From an uncultured Bacilli bacterium (GTDB lineage Bacteria; Bacillota_I; Bacilli_A; RF39; UBA660), in assembly GCA_947627835.1 (NCBI GenBank), contig CANQXM010000069.1, positions 1-6,443 on the forward strand: a stretch of DNA of 6,443 nt, given 5' to 3'. Positions 5,395 through 6,443 of this stretch are shown in pieces. Each line of letters opens with the position of its first letter. Within the stretch, counting starts at the first letter, position 1. The position numbers and the translations under genes were made by a program. A model generated the notes under the pieces. The model was not told the origin of the DNA. It searched no databases and saw only the letters and a list, made by a program, of their open reading frames with translations.

Positions 5395-6443
5395 TAACTG
5401 CAAGAATTTGCAACTTTAATCGCTCGACTGACACTTGTTGTCTTTCCAGAATAGGAAATTTGATAAGTCAGTGTAACCTCTTTGGCACTGGAAGTATCAA
5501 CACTGTTACTAGTAATCTTTGCATCCTTGGTAACATCTTTTCCTTGATAGGTTACCGTAACTGGATTGGTAATATCAATAAACTTTTCACCAACTTTGAC
5601 ACAAAGATTTTTTTGACCATTTAACGTCGCCGTAAGATCACTGGTTGGAGTCGATGGTGTCGATGGATTTACCGTAGCTTTAATGGAAATACCACTACTC
5701 ATATTCGACTTAAAAATACTATAAGAACTTTTTACAATAAATGTATAACTAGTTGCACTGCCACTTGCTATATACTTATAATTATTACTTGTTGTAAATC
5801 CTAAACTGCGAACATTTCCATTTCCTTCTTGAAGATAAACTTGATAACCAATCGAACCAATATAAGAATTGTTATAACTAATTCGTTGATTGTAATATTT
5901 GGTCGCCCACTGACCAAAATTTTGATTGAAATATTCAGTTAGAGAAGAAGCATCAATCGCCCATGGCGTAGGAATTGGATCCCAACTAATTGAAATCGTA
6001 TTACCATTTACGGTAGCTTTTCCATTGGTTGGATTATCAAGGGTAGAGAAACGATTCGAAACTTCCGTTGGTTCAGTTCCTTTTTTATAAAGAGCAGACA
6101 TCCGTAAATTACTTGGAGTAAATTCACTAGCAAGTTGAAGCGGGATAGTTTCTTTTTCAACAACTACTTGAACAACACTATCACAGCCAGGGAAACGCTT
6201 ATTTGGTAAATAAATATTGTTAGCAAGTCCTTGCATCATCGCTCTTCTTGCGGTACCCCCAGTACCACTCGTTAAATAATAGCCAGGTTCATTTTTGTCA
6301 TATCCATACCAAAGCGCAATCGCATAATCAACCGAATAAGTAATATTCCAATGATCTGGAGTGGCATAAGCCGGCCAACCAATTTGACTAGCAATTTCTG
6401 CAGTTGTATTCGTAGTACCCGTTTTCGCTGCAATATCACTGCC
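5394..6443 (-). CDS. Penicillin-binding protein, C-terminal 349 residues (class A-like transpeptidase, FN3-like and Ig-like tail); 5' end beyond window
   Basis: The frame is open from the right edge to TAA at 5396-5394. Counting from the edge, GSDIAAKTGTTN at 1-12 holds the KTG motif (K7-G9) of the penicillin-binding transpeptidase that crosslinks peptidoglycan outside the membrane. The following YAIALWYGYDKNE and SGTGGTARRAMMQG match the end of that domain in class A PBPs (GVWVGYDD..., GG..A...). After a linker come an FN3-like module (about 130-258: NPTNGKATV, ISISWDPIP, GYQVYL, SYTFIVKS) with a Tyr/Asn-rich insertion (about 159-200), then a Pro/Ser/Thr hinge (about 259-268). Last is an Ig-like domain (about 269-349, TNPVTVTYQG, EVTLTYQISYSG) with Cys281 and Cys348 near its ends, possibly a disulfide. 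The SxxK and SxN motifs, signal anchor and any glycosyltransferase domain lie outside the window, so class A is inferred. A start at the internal Met (6239) would omit KTG and is wrong. Confidence 0.9.
   Translation of the reverse strand, partial: GSDIAAKTGTTNTTAEIASQIGWPAYATPDHWNITYSVDYAIALWYGYDKNEPGYYLTSGTGGTARRAMMQGLANNIYLPNKRFPGCDSVVQVVVEKETIPLQLASEFTPSNLRMSALYKKGTEPTEVSNRFSTLDNPTNGKATVNGNTISISWDPIPTPWAIDASSLTEYFNQNFGQWATKYYNQRISYNNSYIGSIGYQVYLQEGNGNVRSLGFTTSNNYKYIASGSATSYTFIVKSSYSIFKSNMSSGISIKATVNPSTPSTPTSDLTATLNGQKNLCVKVGEKFIDITNPVTVTYQGKDVTKDAKITSNSVDTSSAKEVTLTYQISYSGKTTSVSRAIKVANSCS

Noticed and set aside
5219..5624. Open frames at 5219-5434 (minus) and 5337-5624 (plus)
   Set aside because: They overlap the well-supported nth and PBP genes and their translations show no family features.
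5394..6239. A separate secreted protein starting at the Met at 6239
   Set aside because: The frame continues open to the window edge and contains the KTG motif of the transpeptidase, so the Met is internal.
1..6443. Wall-less mollicute with UGA as Trp
   Set aside because: The complete genes use TGG for Trp, dnaD ends at TGA in the expected place, and a penicillin-binding protein is present.

Overview
The window is ordinary chromosomal DNA of a very AT-rich bacterium. It reads like a low-GC member of the Bacilli/Firmicutes, possibly one of the reduced gut lineages near Erysipelotrichia or RF39. The evidence is A+T-rich codon use, strong AGGAG-type ribosome sites, sigma-A-like promoters, a zinc-less S4 protein, and the Firmicutes gene pair dnaD-nth. 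TGA is used as a stop (end of dnaD) and Trp is encoded by TGG, so this is not a code-4 mollicute. A penicillin-binding protein argues for a peptidoglycan wall. The lineage call is inference.

Layout: (1) 1-900, minus: the N-terminal 300 residues of a membrane-anchored extracytoplasmic protein that runs off the left edge. Its promoter overlaps the terminator of the next gene. (2) 971-1573, minus: rpsD (30S protein S4), with a leader of about 150 nt and a strong promoter. (3) 1574-1857: divergent intergenic region holding the rpsD leader and promoter and the promoter and ribosome site of the plus-strand unit. (4) 1858-5373, plus: an uncharacterised nucleotidyltransferase, a CCA tRNA nucleotidyltransferase, dnaD (primosome/replication initiation) and nth (endonuclease III). 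The CCA gene has its own promoter, placed so that its mRNA could start at the ATG. cca, dnaD and nth overlap end to start and look translationally coupled. (5) 5359-5394: an AT-rich hairpin usable in both directions between the convergent nth and PBP genes. (6) 5394-6443, minus: the C-terminal 349 residues of a class A-like penicillin-binding protein, from just before its KTG motif through an FN3-like module and an Ig-like tail.

The plus-strand genes are housekeeping functions in nucleic-acid maintenance: tRNA 3'-end synthesis, replication restart/initiation and base-excision repair. The minus-strand genes serve translation and the cell surface. I found no CRISPR array, transposase, prophage gene, tRNA or rRNA, and no convincing new multi-gene system. 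The most worthwhile leads are the apparently leaderless CCA gene, the nucleotidyltransferase with a duplicated helical segment, the rpsD leader, and the two surface proteins with lineage-type extracellular modules.
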